The notes below the pieces were generated by a model. That model was not told the origin of the DNA and ran no database searches. It saw nothing but the letters and a program-made list of their open reading frames with translations. A program made the translations under genes and the position numbers. From Bacteroides sp. CAG:709 (GTDB taxonomy: Bacteria > Bacteroidota > Bacteroidia > Bacteroidales > UBA932), in the NCBI GenBank assembly GCA_000434935.1, contig FR882175.1, positions 73,142-85,450 on the forward strand: a stretch of 12,309 bases of DNA, in the 5' to 3' direction. Below, piece after piece: positions 6,542-12,309 of the stretch (positions are counted from its first letter, which is position 1; each line of letters opens with the position of its first letter).

Positions 6542-8005
6542 ATGAGCAGATACAGCGGCAGAAGCATTGGCGAATCATACGACTGGAAACTGATAATCCT
6601 TTATCTGTTTCTGGTTTTCATCGGCTGGGCGAACATTTACGCTTCAGTCCATGGTGCCGATGTCGAGGGCATTTTCGATTTCAGCGCGAACAGCGGCAAG
6701 CAGTTCATCTGGATGCTTACGGCTTTCGGACTTGGCGCGACAATCATATTTCTGGTCAATCCCAACCTGTGGGAAGGAGGCGCAGCACTTTTCTACGTGA
6801 TGGTGATAGGGCTTCTGATCGCCGTGATTTTCCTGGGTGTGGAAGTCAAGGGCTCCCGGTCATGGTTCGCTTTCGGCCCTGTGCGGTTCCAGCCGGCCGA
6901 GGTGTCGAAAATCACCACTTCCCTGCTGCTGGCATTCGTGATGAGCCGTGCAACGTTCAGACTGACAAGGTTCAAGGACTTTCTTACGGTGGCATTCATC
7001 ATCATTCTCCCGATGGTCATCATCCTGGCGGAGAAGGAAACAGGTTCGGCCCTGGTCTACGTCGGCTTCATTTTCATGCTTTACCGAGAGGGGCTTTCCG
7101 GATGGCTGCTGGCAATGATAGCATTGGCAATCCTTATATTCATCCTGACCTTGGTGGCATCGCCGTATACCGCAGTTTTGGTTCTCATAGGCATAATCTC
7201 GTTCTGCAGCGCATTGATTTCCAGGAAGATATGGCAATGGCTGCTGATTTACGCGGTGGGCATAACGGCGCTGGCCTTCCTTCCGCATTTCTGGACAATG
7301 CTGCAGGAACTCAAGGGTGAAGAGTGGCCGTTCCTGATGAACATCACGCCGTTCATGATTCTTCTGGGCGTTTCCGGAATCGCATTGCCGCTGATAATCT
7401 GGAAATCCATGAGGAGCAAGAAGAGAGTATTCACATTGGTATCGGTATTGACTTTCCTCTGCGGTGTGGGACTGGTGCTGTCGGCTGACGTGGTGTTCAA
7501 CAAAGTGCTGCAGGACCACCAGCGCAAGCGCATCGAGGTGCTCCTCGGAATGAAGGAGGACCCTGCGGGCGTCGGGTACAATGTGAACCAGTCAATGATA
7601 GCCATCGGCTCGGGAGGTTTTGCCGGAAAGGGTTATATGAACGGCACTCAGACGACGTACGGATTCGTCCCCGAGCAGAGCACCGATTTCATCTTCTGCA
7701 CCGTGGGCGAGGAGTGGGGTTTCGTAGGCTGCCTTATTGTAATAATGCTGTATGTGCTTCTGATTATGCAAATTATAAAAGACGCCGAGCGCAGCAGGGA
7801 GAGTTTCACCAGGATTTACGGCTATTGCTTGGCAGGCTGCCTGTTCATGCATCTTTTCATCAATGTGGGCATGACAATCGGCATAATGCCTGTCATCGGC
7901 ATCCCGCTTCCTTTCATGAGTTACGGCGGCTCATCCCTCTGGGCATTCACCATCATGCTTTCCATCTTCATCGCCCTGGACCACAGGGAGAAGAAGTATT
8001 TCTAG
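6542..8005 (+). CDS. rodA: SEDS peptidoglycan glycosyltransferase RodA
   Basis: Polytopic inner-membrane glycosyltransferase that polymerises lipid II for sidewall growth with PBP2. 487 residues from ATG 6542. Family signatures are G104-SRSWFAFGP, F-Q-P-A-E-V-S-K (116-123), ETGSALVY (166-173, the QPDLGT equivalent), D-H-Q-R-K-R-I (325-331) and EDPAGVGYN, with Asp340 matching the essential aspartate of E. coli RodA. These are followed by QSMIAIGSGGFAGKG, GTQ, PEQSTDFIF and GEEWGFVG. It is about 115 residues longer than E. coli RodA. The extra length lies between ETGSALV and DHQRKR, where several additional hydrophobic helices are visible. The frame is open upstream to 6395, but that part lies within mrdA; ATG 6542, 20 nt after the mrdA stop, fits the usual RodA N-terminus. 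Confidence 0.95.
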   Translation: MSRYSGRSIGESYDWKLIILYLFLVFIGWANIYASVHGADVEGIFDFSANSGKQFIWMLTAFGLGATIIFLVNPNLWEGGAALFYVMVIGLLIAVIFLGVEVKGSRSWFAFGPVRFQPAEVSKITTSLLLAFVMSRATFRLTRFKDFLTVAFIIILPMVIILAEKETGSALVYVGFIFMLYREGLSGWLLAMIALAILIFILTLVASPYTAVLVLIGIISFCSALISRKIWQWLLIYAVGITALAFLPHFWTMLQELKGEEWPFLMNITPFMILLGVSGIALPLIIWKSMRSKKRVFTLVSVLTFLCGVGLVLSADVVFNKVLQDHQRKRIEVLLGMKEDPAGVGYNVNQSMIAIGSGGFAGKGYMNGTQTTYGFVPEQSTDFIFCTVGEEWGFVGCLIVIMLYVLLIMQIIKDAERSRESFTRIYGYCLAGCLFMHLFINVGMTIGIMPVIGIPLPFMSYGGSSLWAFTIMLSIFIALDHREKKYF

Positions 8006-8008
8006 GGA

Positions 8009-8040
8009 GCAAAAAAGGCCAGCCGCGAACGGCTGACCTT
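8009..8040 (-). terminator. Intrinsic terminator of fabG, possibly shared with rodA
   Basis: An 11-position stem (8015-8025 AAGGCCAGCCG against 8030-8040 CGGCTGACCTT, one C/A mismatch) closes a CGAA loop. Read leftward the stem is followed by TTTTTTG, the classical form, and it lies 24 nt after the fabG stop. Read rightward it lies 9 nt after the rodA stop but has only a weak T-run, so it may end the rod operon less efficiently. Confidence 0.8.
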
Positions 8041-8064
8041 CTGCAATTATTTGTATTTCAATGA

Positions 8065-8811
8065 TTAGCAATTCATTGCACCGCACACGTGGATAACCTG
8101 TCCGCTGACATAAGAGGAGAGGTCACTAGCGAGGAAGAGGGCGACATTGGCAACATCTTCCGGTGTACCGCCGCGACGGAGCGGAATCGTCTTCATCCAC
8201 TGCTCACGCACTTCCTCTGAAAGCGCCTTGGTCATATCGGAAATGATGAAGCCAGGGGCAATGCAGTTGGCACGGATGCCACGAGGGCCCATTTCCTTGG
8301 CAATAGACTTGGCAAGACCGATAAGACCGGCTTTGGAAGCGGAGTAGTTGCACTGGCCGGCATTACCGGAAACGCCGACTACAGAAGACATGTTGATGAT
8401 GCTTCCGCCTCTCTGGCGTGCCATGATAGGGGTCAATGCGTGAATGAAATTGAATGCAGATTTGAGGTTGACATTGATGACGGCATCCCACTGTGCCTCG
8501 CTCATCCTGAGCATAAGACCGTCCTTGGTGATACCTGCATTGTTCACGAGAATATCGATATGACCGAAGTCTGCCATAATCTGGTCCACAACCTCCTGAG
8601 TCTGAGCGAAATCAGCAGCATTGGAAGCATAAGCCTTCACCTTGTGGCCGAAAGCTTCGATTTCCTTTACGGTCTCTTCTGCAGCCTCATTGATAACGAG
8701 ATCAGTGAAAGCCACGTCTGCACCTTCTGAAGCGAATTTAAGGGCAATCGCCTTGCCGATTCCTCTTGCAGCTCCTGTTACAAGAGCGACTTTTCCATCT
8801 AGTAGTCCCAT
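8065..8811 (-). CDS. fabG: 3-oxoacyl-[acyl-carrier-protein] reductase
   Basis: NADPH-dependent short-chain dehydrogenase that reduces 3-ketoacyl-ACP to 3-hydroxyacyl-ACP in type II fatty acid elongation. 248 residues from the chosen ATG (8809-8811), which begins MGLLDGKVALVTG as in most homologues. The cofactor loop is TGAARGIG (12-19), followed by NNAG (90-93). The catalytic set is Asn115, Ser143 (in MSSVVG), Tyr156 and Lys160 (in NYSASK). The C-terminus IHVCGAMNC differs from the usual hVdGGm, with cysteine in place of aspartate. An in-frame ATG at 8832 would add seven residues, but it lies inside the candidate -7 box. The gene stands alone, convergent with rodA. Other SDR-family reductases are possible but less likely. 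Confidence 0.92.
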   Translation of the reverse strand: MGLLDGKVALVTGAARGIGKAIALKFASEGADVAFTDLVINEAAEETVKEIEAFGHKVKAYASNAADFAQTQEVVDQIMADFGHIDILVNNAGITKDGLMLRMSEAQWDAVINVNLKSAFNFIHALTPIMARQRGGSIINMSSVVGVSGNAGQCNYSASKAGLIGLAKSIAKEMGPRGIRANCIAPGFIISDMTKALSEEVREQWMKTIPLRRGGTPEDVANVALFLASDLSSYVSGQVIHVCGAMNC

Positions 8812-8816
8812 ATTGA

Positions 8817-8847
8817 TTTTATATTTAAACAAATTTTTCTAACTTTG
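8817..8847 (+). promoter_or_regulatory. Promoter of tRNA-Leu
   Basis: TAACTTTG (8840-8847) is a full TAnnTTTG match. TTTT (8817-8820) lies exactly 19 nt upstream, a three-of-four match to the TTTG -33 element. Transcription would start near 8854, about 6 nt before the mature tRNA 5' end. The whole element overlaps the leftward fabG promoter region. Confidence 0.65.
8830..8837 (-). promoter_or_regulatory. Probable -7 box for fabG
   Basis: Read leftward AAAATTTG matches five of six defined positions of TAnnTTTG. It would start transcription near 8823, giving a 12-nt leader to the fabG ATG at 8811. No clear TTTG lies at the right distance. It abuts the opposite-strand box for tRNA-Leu. Confidence 0.4.
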
Positions 8848-8859
8848 CATTTCCAATTC

Positions 8860-8945
8860 GCTTTGGTGGTGGAATTGGTAGACACGAGGGACTTAAAATC
8901 CCTTGGGCAGCAATGCCTGTACGGGTTCAAGTCCCGTCCGAAGCA
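8860..8945 (+). tRNA. tRNA-Leu (anticodon UAA)
   Basis: 86-nt class II tRNA. The acceptor stem is GCTTTGG (8860-8866) with CCGAAGC (8938-8944), including one T-G pair; the discriminator base A is at 8945. The D-arm contains GGTAGACAC. The anticodon stem is AGGGA/TCCCT around the loop CTTAAAA, with anticodon TAA at 8894-8896. The long variable arm (GGGC-AGCAAT-GCCT type) is typical of leucine tRNA. The T-arm is ACGGG-TTCAAGT-CCCGT. The next bases are CAA, so the CCA end must be added after transcription. It reads UUA and, by wobble, UUG. Confidence 0.95.
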
Positions 8946-8948
8946 CAA

Positions 8949-8987
8949 GGAAAACATTGTACCGCTTACAGCGATGCAATGTTTTTC
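8949..8987. terminator. Bidirectional terminator shared by tRNA-Leu and the acyl-CoA synthetase gene
   Basis: The outer stem AAAACATTG (8951-8959) pairs with CAATGTTTT (8977-8985). After a T-G pair, an A-T pair and one C/A mismatch, the inner stem CGCT/AGCG (8963-8966 with 8970-8973) closes a TAC loop. Rightward it starts 6 nt after the tRNA and ends in TTTTTC. Leftward it ends in TTTT and lies across the 3' end of the synthetase gene, whose stop codon (8966-8968) sits at the hairpin tip. Confidence 0.75.
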
Positions 8988-10873
8988 TCGTTCAAGAGGT
9001 TCTTGCCTTCTGCCGTAAGCGCATATTCAATGCGGTCGGCATAGTGCTTCTCCACTTTACCACGGACAATCTTCATCGTGCTGTTCACCATGTGGTTCTG
9101 CTCGGTAAACGGCTCGTCAGCTACGATGATCGCAGCAGGAAGCCATCTCTCCGGGAACATGCCGGCACGTGAACCGCCCTTTCTATATGAATTTACCTCT
9201 TCCTGAATCTTCTTCAGCATCAGCTCTTTAGCCTCACGTGAATTGATGTCGATATCTGGATTGCCGGCCTTCACGTACTCTTTCAGCGCTTCCTTGTTAG
9301 GAACGATGATGACCGTCGTGTACGGGTCCTGATTGTTATGGAGCACCACCTGGTCAATGAACTTCGAGCTGTCTGTAAGCGAGTCCTCGAATCCTTCCGG
9401 ACTGTATTTCTCGCCGTCGGCAGAAATGAGCAATGACTTGAAACGGCCTACCACATAGAGGAAGGTCTTGTCTCTCATATAACCCATATCGCCGGTATGA
9501 AGCCATCCGTCAACGACTGTTTCAGCGGTAGCCGTAGGGTTCTTCCAATAACCTGCCATAACATTCTCGCCCTTGATGACGATTTCTCCTTTCTCGCCAT
9601 AGCCGAGTGACTTGCCGTCGCCGTCGCAAATCTTGATTTCCATCGGTGTCACCACACGACCGGACGAACCGAAGATGCAGGCGTCGAATGAGTTGGCAGA
9701 AATGATCGGTGTCGCCTCGGAAAGGCCGTAGCCCTGGAACATCGGAATGCCGATAGCGCAATAATATCTCTGCAGTTCAATGTCAAGAAGCGCACCGCCT
9801 CCTACGAAGAACTGCATTCTGCCGCCAAGTCCCTGACGTACGTTCTTGAAGATAATCTTGTCGAACAGCGCCATGAGAGGTTTTTTCCAAAGCTGGAAGA
9901 ATCCGCCCCTGTTGTAATATTCCTTGTTGTAGGAAATCGCCAGGTTCAATGCGAAGTTATAGAGTTTCTCCACCTTAGGTCCCTTGGCCTTGATGCCGGA
10001 CTCGATATTTTTCTTGAAGTTACGTGCGAGAGCAGGTACGGAAAGCATCACATGAGGACGTACTTCCTTGATAGCCATAGGAATATTCTTCAGCGATGCC
10101 ATCGGAGTCTTTCCTACAGGAACCGTGGCGATACTTCCGCCATAAGACATCATCGTGTAGAAACCTGCCACATGTGCGAAGCAATGGTCCAGAGGCAGGA
10201 TAATGAGCATCACCGCGTCCAGAGGAATGCCGACTACGGAATGAGCCTGTTCCACATTGGCAGTGTAGTTCCTGTGAGTAAGGAGGATACCCTTAGGGTC
10301 AGCGGTAGTTCCCGAGGTGTAGCTGATGTTCGCGTAATCGTCAGGCTGAACAGACTTGTATCTCTCTTCGAGAGCGCCCGGATGTTCTGCCATGAACTTG
10401 TCACCGTTTTTCAGGATCTCCGACATCGGAATCTCTTTCTCCTGATACTCAGGAAGATCGTCCAGGACAATGATTTTCTCCACGGCAGGAATATCTTTCA
10501 GGATACGTCTTACCTTAGGAAGTTGTGTTCCGGACACCATCACGAAACGTGAGTCAGAGTGATTGATACGGAATACCAGGTCGCTGCCTTCTTCAAGCTT
10601 GATGGAAAGCGGAACGTTCACGCCTCCGGAATAGAGGATTCCGAGTTCACCGATAACCCACATGTTGCGGCCTTCGGAGAGGAGTGACACCTTGTCGCCT
10701 TTATTGATTCCGAGAGCCATAAGGCCCGCAGCAACTCTATAGGCTTCAAGCCTGGTTTGTTCAAAAGTAGTTTCCGTCCAGCGGTCAGCTGGCTTTTCAC
10801 GAAGGAAAACATGTGATGCGAATTCATGGGTATATTTCTCCACGAAATCGATGATAGTCGGTCTTGCTGTCAT
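8966..10873 (-). CDS. Long-chain fatty-acid-CoA ligase (AMP-forming)
   Basis: Activates fatty acids to acyl-CoA through an acyl-AMP intermediate. 635 residues from ATG 10871-10873. ANL-superfamily motifs in order: the P-loop YTSGTTADPKG (185-195), YGLSEATP (382-389), GWLHTGD (456-462), the hinge GRFKSLLISADGEKYSPE (477-493) and a C-terminal basic segment MKIVRGK with Lys601, a candidate for the catalytic A10 lysine. Length and the insertion around 286-345 resemble FadD15/long-chain synthetases rather than acetyl-CoA synthetase. The frame stays open to 10927, but that part lies in the upstream kinase gene; the chosen start begins MTARPTIIDFVEKY, 7 nt after the kinase stop, suggesting co-transcription. 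Its last codons form one arm of the shared terminator. Chain-length preference cannot be read from sequence. Confidence 0.9.
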   Translation of the reverse strand: MTARPTIIDFVEKYTHEFASHVFLREKPADRWTETTFEQTRLEAYRVAAGLMALGINKGDKVSLLSEGRNMWVIGELGILYSGGVNVPLSIKLEEGSDLVFRINHSDSRFVMVSGTQLPKVRRILKDIPAVEKIIVLDDLPEYQEKEIPMSEILKNGDKFMAEHPGALEERYKSVQPDDYANISYTSGTTADPKGILLTHRNYTANVEQAHSVVGIPLDAVMLIILPLDHCFAHVAGFYTMMSYGGSIATVPVGKTPMASLKNIPMAIKEVRPHVMLSVPALARNFKKNIESGIKAKGPKVEKLYNFALNLAISYNKEYYNRGGFFQLWKKPLMALFDKIIFKNVRQGLGGRMQFFVGGGALLDIELQRYYCAIGIPMFQGYGLSEATPIISANSFDACIFGSSGRVVTPMEIKICDGDGKSLGYGEKGEIVIKGENVMAGYWKNPTATAETVVDGWLHTGDMGYMRDKTFLYVVGRFKSLLISADGEKYSPEGFEDSLTDSSKFIDQVVLHNNQDPYTTVIIVPNKEALKEYVKAGNPDIDINSREAKELMLKKIQEEVNSYRKGGSRAGMFPERWLPAAIIVADEPFTEQNHMVNSTMKIVRGKVEKHYADRIEYALTAEGKNLLNEKNIASL

Positions 10874-10880
10874 ATTTGAA

Positions 10881-11510
10881 TTATTTCGATTCTTCTGCAG
10901 GGAACAGTCCGAAGAGTTCCGAGTCAATCATGTTCGTGATGGCTTCGAAGTCTTCTTCCTTGTTTCCGAATTTATATCTGTCTGCGTCAATGACGAGAAG
11001 ATGGCCGGTATAACCGCTGATCCATTTCTCATAACGCTCGTTAAGTCCTGTAAGATAATCAATTCTGATGGTTTTCTCATATTCGCGGCCTCTCTTCTGG
11101 ATCTGCGATACGAGATTAGGAATGGATGATTTGAGATAGATGAGCAGGTCAGGCATCTTCACCAGTGACATCATCAGGTCGAAAAGGTCTGAATATGTCT
11201 CGAAATCGCGGGAACTCATCAGTCCCATGTCGTGGAGGTTCGGCGCGAAAATCCTGGCATCCTCATAGATTGTCCTGTCCTGGATGATCACTTCCTTGTT
11301 CTTGGTGATATCCACGACGTCCTTGAAACGCTTGTTCAGGAAATAGATCTGGAGGTTGAATGACCATCTGCTCATATCTTCATAGAAATCAGACAGATAT
11401 GGATTAAAATCCACGGATTCGAATTTAGGTGTCCAACCATACCTCGCAGCCAGCATCTTGGTCAATGTGGTCTTGCCGCTGCCGATGTTTCCTGCTATAG
11501 CAATATGCAT
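10881..11510 (-). CDS. Deoxynucleoside kinase (dCK/dGK family)
   Basis: Phosphorylates deoxynucleosides to monophosphates in the salvage pathway, using ATP. 209 residues, typical for bacterial members. The Walker A loop is GNIGSGKTT (7-15). Glu31 in FESVDFNPYL is the probable general base (family E-x-V-x-x-N-P-Y-L). W49 and Q54 in RWSFNLQIYF line the substrate pocket in homologues. D78-R-T80 in QDRTIYEDARIFA is the DRS-type motif, and the arginine-bearing LID is KRGREYEKTIRIDY (139-152). The substrate (dA/dG or dC) cannot be settled from sequence. The start is the ATG of MHIAIAGNIGSGK. It is the first gene of a two-gene leftward unit with the acyl-CoA ligase and has an unusually long upstream leader. 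Confidence 0.92.
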   Translation of the reverse strand: MHIAIAGNIGSGKTTLTKMLAARYGWTPKFESVDFNPYLSDFYEDMSRWSFNLQIYFLNKRFKDVVDITKNKEVIIQDRTIYEDARIFAPNLHDMGLMSSRDFETYSDLFDLMMSLVKMPDLLIYLKSSIPNLVSQIQKRGREYEKTIRIDYLTGLNERYEKWISGYTGHLLVIDADRYKFGNKEEDFEAITNMIDSELFGLFPAEESK

Positions 11511-11603
11511 AATTTTATGATATTAACGCGTTTAGTAATCCTTAAAAAATAACTTGACAATCTTTGCTCGTCTTTTCGGTCTATATTCCTTTTCTCATCA
11601 GTC

Positions 11604-11620
11604 GTGTACGTCCAGTACAC
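11604..11620 (-). repeat. Short hairpin in the kinase leader
   Basis: A perfect 6-bp inverted repeat GTGTAC (11604-11609) / GTACAC (11615-11620) with a 5-nt spacer. Leftward it reads GTGTAC-tggac-GTACAC and follows the purine-rich GAAGAAGGA. There is no T-run after it, so it is not a terminator. It could be a leader RNA hairpin or a protein-binding dyad. Confidence 0.5.
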
Positions 11621-11700
11621 TCCTTCTTCAAAAAGAAATCTATCCTCGAAAATCCTTCACAAATCTTTACCAACTTATTGTTTAATTATTACTTACAAAA

Positions 11701-11738
11701 TTATATCGTCCCACCAGGTCCTGATAGAGACGATACAA
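11701..11738. repeat. Nested inverted repeat over the predicted start site
   Basis: The outer arms TATCGTC (11704-11710) and GACGATA (11729-11735) are perfect complements, extendable to 10 positions with one G-T pair on the leftward strand. They flank an 18-bp centre that itself contains CAGGTCCTG (11715-11723), a 4-1-4 palindrome centred within half a base of the outer dyad. Its right arm overlaps the -7 box and the start site of the leftward promoter, so an operator is plausible; an RNA hairpin at the very 5' end is the alternative. Confidence 0.55.
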
Positions 11739-11766
11739 AATTACTAAATTTCCGTATAGTGTCAAA
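11736..11766 (-). promoter_or_regulatory. Consensus Bacteroidetes promoter upstream of the kinase gene
   Basis: Read leftward, TTTG (11763-11766), a 19-nt spacer (11744-11762) and TAATTTTG (11736-11743) match every defined base of the TTTG-N19-21-TAnnTTTG consensus. It is the strongest promoter in the window. It lies 44 nt after the end of the lipoprotein gene and about 226 nt before the kinase ATG. The predicted start is near 11729. A second TAATTTTG lies at 11696-11703 without a -33 partner. Confidence 0.75.
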
Positions 11767-11809
11767 GCATGTGTTCCTTATTGAACAATCTATGTGGTTT
11801 TACGCACCT

Positions 11810-12309
11810 CTATTTCTTGTCCTTGACGAACTTGAAGACCGCGATGTCTGTATCTTGCTTCTTGCCGTCAACATAGAACCTTCGGGTAATCACCGGTGAT
11901 CCGTCCCACTTCCATCTGAAGTTATTGAAAATAGTTATCGTGTTGGAGCTTCCATCTCCCCAATTTATAACAAGGTTTTCATTGGCAATGTTTTCCGTCC
12001 CGTCAAGTTCACCGAATGAAATCATCCACTTTCCGTAACGGTCCACCTGAAGCATCAGCCCCGAGAATTGCGGCATGTAGGCTTTCGTGGAAATCCACGC
12101 CCCGGTTTCATTGAAACGGCTCATGTCCACGGCATAGGTCTGTCCCCTGAATTCCGCGGAGATCTGACTGATGTCGAACGACTCCTCGCGGGTGTCCGGA
12201 TCAAGCATGTTATGTCCGTCGGAATCTTCGAGATAGATATAGGAAACTATAGGCGCGATATCATAAACCATGTCCGAATTTTCCACCGAACAAGACATGA
12301 CCAGCACCG
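11810..12309 (-). CDS. Probable lipoprotein of unknown function, 5' end outside window
   Basis: The frame is open to the window edge, so the true start and most of a signal peptide are missing. The first visible residues are (V)LVMSCSVENSD. V-M-S-C fits a lipobox with the lipidated cysteine encoded at 12290-12292, so the visible part is nearly the whole mature protein (about 160 residues). The rest is rich in aromatic and beta-type sequence: RYGKWMISFGELDG, then NLVINWGDGSSNTITIF and FRWKWDGSPVITRRFYVDGKK. Polar W-G-D-G turns and alternating hydrophobics suggest a beta-sandwich or barrel-like secreted protein, probably surface or periplasmic. I do not recognise the family. The stop is TAG (11810-11812). 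Confidence 0.7.
   Translation of the reverse strand, partial: VLVMSCSVENSDMVYDIAPIVSYIYLEDSDGHNMLDPDTREESFDISQISAEFRGQTYAVDMSRFNETGAWISTKAYMPQFSGLMLQVDRYGKWMISFGELDGTENIANENLVINWGDGSSNTITIFNNFRWKWDGSPVITRRFYVDGKKQDTDIAVFKFVKDKK

Larger units (their letters stand above)
11511..11809 (-). other. AT-rich intergenic region with a long predicted leader of the kinase gene
   Basis: This 299-bp gap separates the lipoprotein gene from the kinase gene. It holds a perfect leftward promoter at 11736-11766, so transcripts would start near 11729 and carry a leader of about 220 nt, far longer than the 12-20 nt leaders predicted elsewhere in the window. Within the leader are the hairpin at 11604-11620, an A-rich tract and a T6 run (leftward TATTTTTT, 11544-11551). 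A frame starting at GTG (11618-11620) stays open for 41 codons and stops at 11495 inside the kinase gene. It has no ATG, and I cannot say whether it is translated. No known riboswitch class is recognised. Confidence 0.5.

Noticed and set aside
8860..8990. tRNA-Leu 3' end as an integration site for a mobile element
   Set aside because: Some Bacteroides elements (NBU1) use a leucine tRNA gene, but here the tRNA is followed directly by a terminator and a core gene, with no integrase and no repeat of the tRNA end in the window.
10874..10927. Upstream ATG for the acyl-CoA ligase
   Set aside because: The extra 18 residues overlap the kinase 3' end and are polar and unlike the family. ATG at 10871-10873 begins the usual sequence.
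11554..11587. TTGACA (11554-11559) with TATATT (11582-11587), sigma-70-like, rightward
   Set aside because: The spacing is 22 nt instead of 16-18, no gene follows, and Bacteroidetes do not use this consensus.
11573..11601. Hammerhead-ribozyme-like core on the minus strand (CTGATGAG ... CGAAAA)
   Set aside because: The bases between the two core boxes do not form stem II. The GTGTAC/GTACAC hairpin is separated from CTGATGA by an unpaired GA, and nothing upstream pairs with the bases after GAAA to make stem III.
11564..11899. 111-codon rightward ORF in the intergenic gap
   Set aside because: It runs antisense into the lipoprotein gene and across the leftward promoter, and its composition (Phe/Leu/Ile/Ser-rich) is what AT-rich DNA gives by chance.

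Overview
The window is chromosomal DNA from a member of the Bacteroidota, most likely order Bacteroidales. Four things point there. The recognisable promoters match the Bacteroidetes housekeeping-sigma consensus TTTG-N19-21-TAnnTTTG rather than TTGACA/TATAAT. Genes mostly lack clear Shine-Dalgarno sequences. RodA and FabG look Bacteroidetes-like. The tRNA-Leu gene does not encode its CCA end. Base composition is moderate, with AT-rich intergenic gaps.

Layout, left to right. (1) The 3' part of topA (+), closed by a strong hairpin terminator, then an Lrp/AsnC-family regulator (+) that runs head-on into ispD (-) with only 9 bp between stops. (2) An AT-rich divergent intergenic region of about 90 bp, carrying the ispD promoter leftward and the promoter of the rod operon rightward. 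(3) A tightly packed operon mreB-mreC-mreD-mrdA-rodA (+): the actin-like scaffold, its membrane partners, the class B transpeptidase PBP2 and the SEDS glycosyltransferase, i.e. the elongasome. IspD, divergently read, makes isoprenoid precursors of the undecaprenyl carrier on which the same cell-wall synthesis depends. (4) fabG (-), convergent with rodA and divergent from a tRNA-Leu(UAA) gene (+). (5) A leftward unit with a deoxynucleoside kinase followed 7 bp later by a long-chain acyl-CoA synthetase; its 3' end converges on the tRNA gene and shares a bidirectional terminator with it. (6) A 299-bp AT-rich region upstream of the kinase, then the C-terminal part of a probable lipoprotein of unknown function (-), cut by the window edge.

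The gene content is ordinary core chromosome: no mobile element, CRISPR array or phage gene is visible. The least explained stretch is the region upstream of the kinase. It has a textbook sigma-ABfr promoter whose start site lies inside a 38-bp nested dyad, a duplicated -7 box 40 bp away, and a leader of about 220 nt with a GTGTAC/GTACAC hairpin and a 41-codon frame lacking ATG. Also worth checking are an approximately 110-residue membrane insertion in RodA, an 11-codon leader ORF that overlaps the mreB start, and a terminator whose loop holds the stop codon of the acyl-CoA synthetase gene.
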